DNA of 64,000 bases from Polytrichum commune (Eukaryota; Streptophyta; Polytrichopsida; Polytrichales; Polytrichaceae), in NCBI GenBank assembly GCA_950295325.1, contig OX485808.1, forward strand, positions 17,196,527 through 17,260,526. The letters are read 5' to 3'. The translations under genes and the position numbers were made by a program. Shown here piece by piece: positions 63,861-64,000 of this stretch. Within the stretch, counting starts at the first letter, position 1. Every line of letters begins with the position of its first letter. The notes under the pieces are model-generated. The model worked only from the letters and a program-made list of their open reading frames with translations, did not search any database and was not told the origin of the DNA.

Positions 63861-64000
63861 CCCTGCTACCGTGCACTTCGCAAATTGGGAGGCTGGCCTT
63901 TAACCAGTCTTGCTCTGGTGTAAGGTTGATGAGTCTTAAATGCTTACTATTTTCCGACTAGCTCACTTCTCCTAGGATATAAAACACTCCTTTAGTTTAA

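Noticed and set aside
1-64000. CRISPR array, prophage, operon or biosynthetic cluster
   Set aside because: No regularly spaced short repeats with unique spacers, and no bacterial-type genes. The spliced plant genes show this is eukaryotic nuclear DNA, and GCS and TAF10 belong to unrelated pathways.

Overview
The window is plant nuclear DNA from a repeat-rich genome. It is AT-rich, has no operons or bacterial features, and the two recognisable genes have canonical GT-AG introns of about 110 to 1,400 bp. Both proteins match the land-plant forms of their families. The size of the repeat-filled spacers and the divergence from flowering-plant sequences fit a large-genome, possibly non-flowering (fern-like) plant, but that is inference. 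I cannot name the species.

About 46.6-63.7 kb is the gene-bearing part. Two complete genes lie head-to-tail on the minus strand. A 14-exon ceramide glucosyltransferase gene (GCS, 521 codons, 46639-54627) makes the first glucosylated sphingolipid at ER/Golgi membranes. A 6-exon TAF10 gene (145 codons, 60348-63749) encodes the small histone-fold subunit of TFIID and SAGA. Every exon junction of both genes was reconstructed in frame from the sequence. The two genes share no pathway, and their adjacency looks incidental. Their introns carry transposon insertions and other repeats, including a four-unit tandem array in GCS intron 1.

The first 46 kb has no protein gene I can support. It is a mosaic of decayed mobile DNA: several inverted-repeat elements (MITEs), a 930-bp hAT-like element with a perfect 8-bp target duplication, two copies in opposite orientation of a MITE whose ends are G/C homopolymers (each with its own perfect 8-bp target duplication), a dispersed family of about 0.3-0.7 kb in five copies, a GC-rich LTR-like block at 3.9-5.1 kb, and a LINE reverse-transcriptase scrap near 16.7 kb. 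From about 37.4 to 45 kb the sequence is less like the dispersed repeats and contains two local tandem duplications. It could be a non-coding transcript or a decayed gene, but no product is recognisable.

I did not find a clear new multi-gene system. The most unusual features are the G-run-ended MITE family, the long GC-rich hairpin at 11.0-11.3 kb, and the GCS intron-1 array whose unit carries a near-copy of the gene's own exon-4 splice-donor region.
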